DNA of 6,238 nt, from contig CADBTE010000350.1 of assembly GCA_902797455.1 (NCBI GenBank), positions 1 to 6,238 of the forward strand. The letters run 5' to 3'. The notes under the pieces are model-generated. The model did not search any database. It saw only the letters and a program-made list of their open reading frames with translations, and had not been told where the DNA came from. Shown piece after piece: positions 6,045 to 6,238 of this stretch (the stretch's first letter is position 1; each line of letters begins with the position of its first letter). The position numbers and the translations under genes were made by a program. This DNA is from an uncultured Planctomycetota bacterium. Its GTDB lineage: Bacteria; Planctomycetota; Planctomycetia; Pirellulales; Thermoguttaceae.

Positions 6045-6238
6045 CGGTTTGTCTTTTCCGGCTCTTCACCCGTTTTGGGGGAGCCCCTTTTATGGCGCCA
6101 GCTGCCGTATCAACTTGTCCGGTAACGCCTCATTGCTGCCTTCAATATCCGTAGACAACGTTCTCCCCCGAGATTGCCTTGTATCGCGCTTTTGCTCTGG
6201 TCACTTGCCTATAAATTACCTTAAAAACGGCCTATGAA
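6045..6238. other. Non-coding tail, less GC-rich than the genes
   Basis: No convincing gene is present here. An AT-rich patch TATAAATTACC (6210-6220) could hold a -10-like element, but no -35 at proper spacing was found. An ATG at 6234, two codon letters before the edge, could begin a gene lying outside the window, though no Shine-Dalgarno precedes it. On the minus strand a 36-codon stretch without stops (6093-6200) lacks an ATG and is not called. Confidence 0.4.

Noticed and set aside
6093..6200. 36-codon stop-free minus-strand stretch resembling a protein C-terminus
   Set aside because: Bounded by stops, no ATG and no family I recognise. At most an old gene remnant; too short to call.
5992..6237. 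Plus-strand open frame to the right edge
   Set aside because: It starts with TTG, runs straight through the intrinsic terminator hairpin and T-run, and has no Shine-Dalgarno.
1..6238. CRISPR arrays, tRNA/rRNA, insertion sequences
   Set aside because: I saw no regularly spaced repeats, tRNA-like folds, transposase motifs or terminal inverted repeats on either strand.

Overview
The window is GC-rich bacterial chromosome holding five protein genes, one cut by the left edge. Three features point to a Gram-negative-type bacterium with an outer envelope: an apolipoprotein N-acyltransferase, a type II fatty-acid module, and a secreted rhamnosidase-like enzyme. The ligase and glycoside hydrolase resemble, from memory, proteins of gut or other polysaccharide-degrading anaerobes. 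A PVC-group (Planctomycetes/Lentisphaerae/Kiritimatiellae-like) or Bacteroidota-like host is my best guess, but nothing in the window fixes the phylum.

Layout. Positions 1-528 on the minus strand hold the N-terminal membrane half of Lnt, which runs off the left edge. Positions 529-828 are a divergent promoter region. It carries a leftward promoter with a perfect TATAAT (599-627), a 10-bp palindrome (652-661), and a rightward promoter TTGACC-N17-TACAAT (663-691) followed by a leader of about 130 nt. Four plus-strand genes follow: an acyl carrier protein (829-1131), a FabF-type beta-ketoacyl-ACP synthase (1176-2408), a medium-chain acyl-CoA synthetase of the ANL superfamily (2457-4070) and an exported GH78-like protein (4145-5977). 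Intergenic gaps are 44, 48 and 74 nt with no internal terminator visible. A strong intrinsic terminator (6015-6044) closes the unit. The last ~190 nt look non-coding and less GC-rich.

How the genes may work together. ACP carries the growing chain and FabF extends it by two carbons. The ligase activates a free carboxylic acid, which could be salvaged into lipid metabolism or used as an unusual primer. No malonyl transferase, reductase or dehydratase is present, so either the housekeeping enzymes are shared or this is only part of a pathway. The GH78-like protein has no obvious biochemical link to acyl chemistry and may simply be co-transcribed. The main points worth a second look are the acp-fabF-ligase grouping, the Glu-to-Asp change at the expected GH78 catalytic-acid position, the acidic/Asn-Lys ACP tail built on a 15-bp repeat, and the back-to-back promoters around a palindrome. 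I see no convincing wholly new system.
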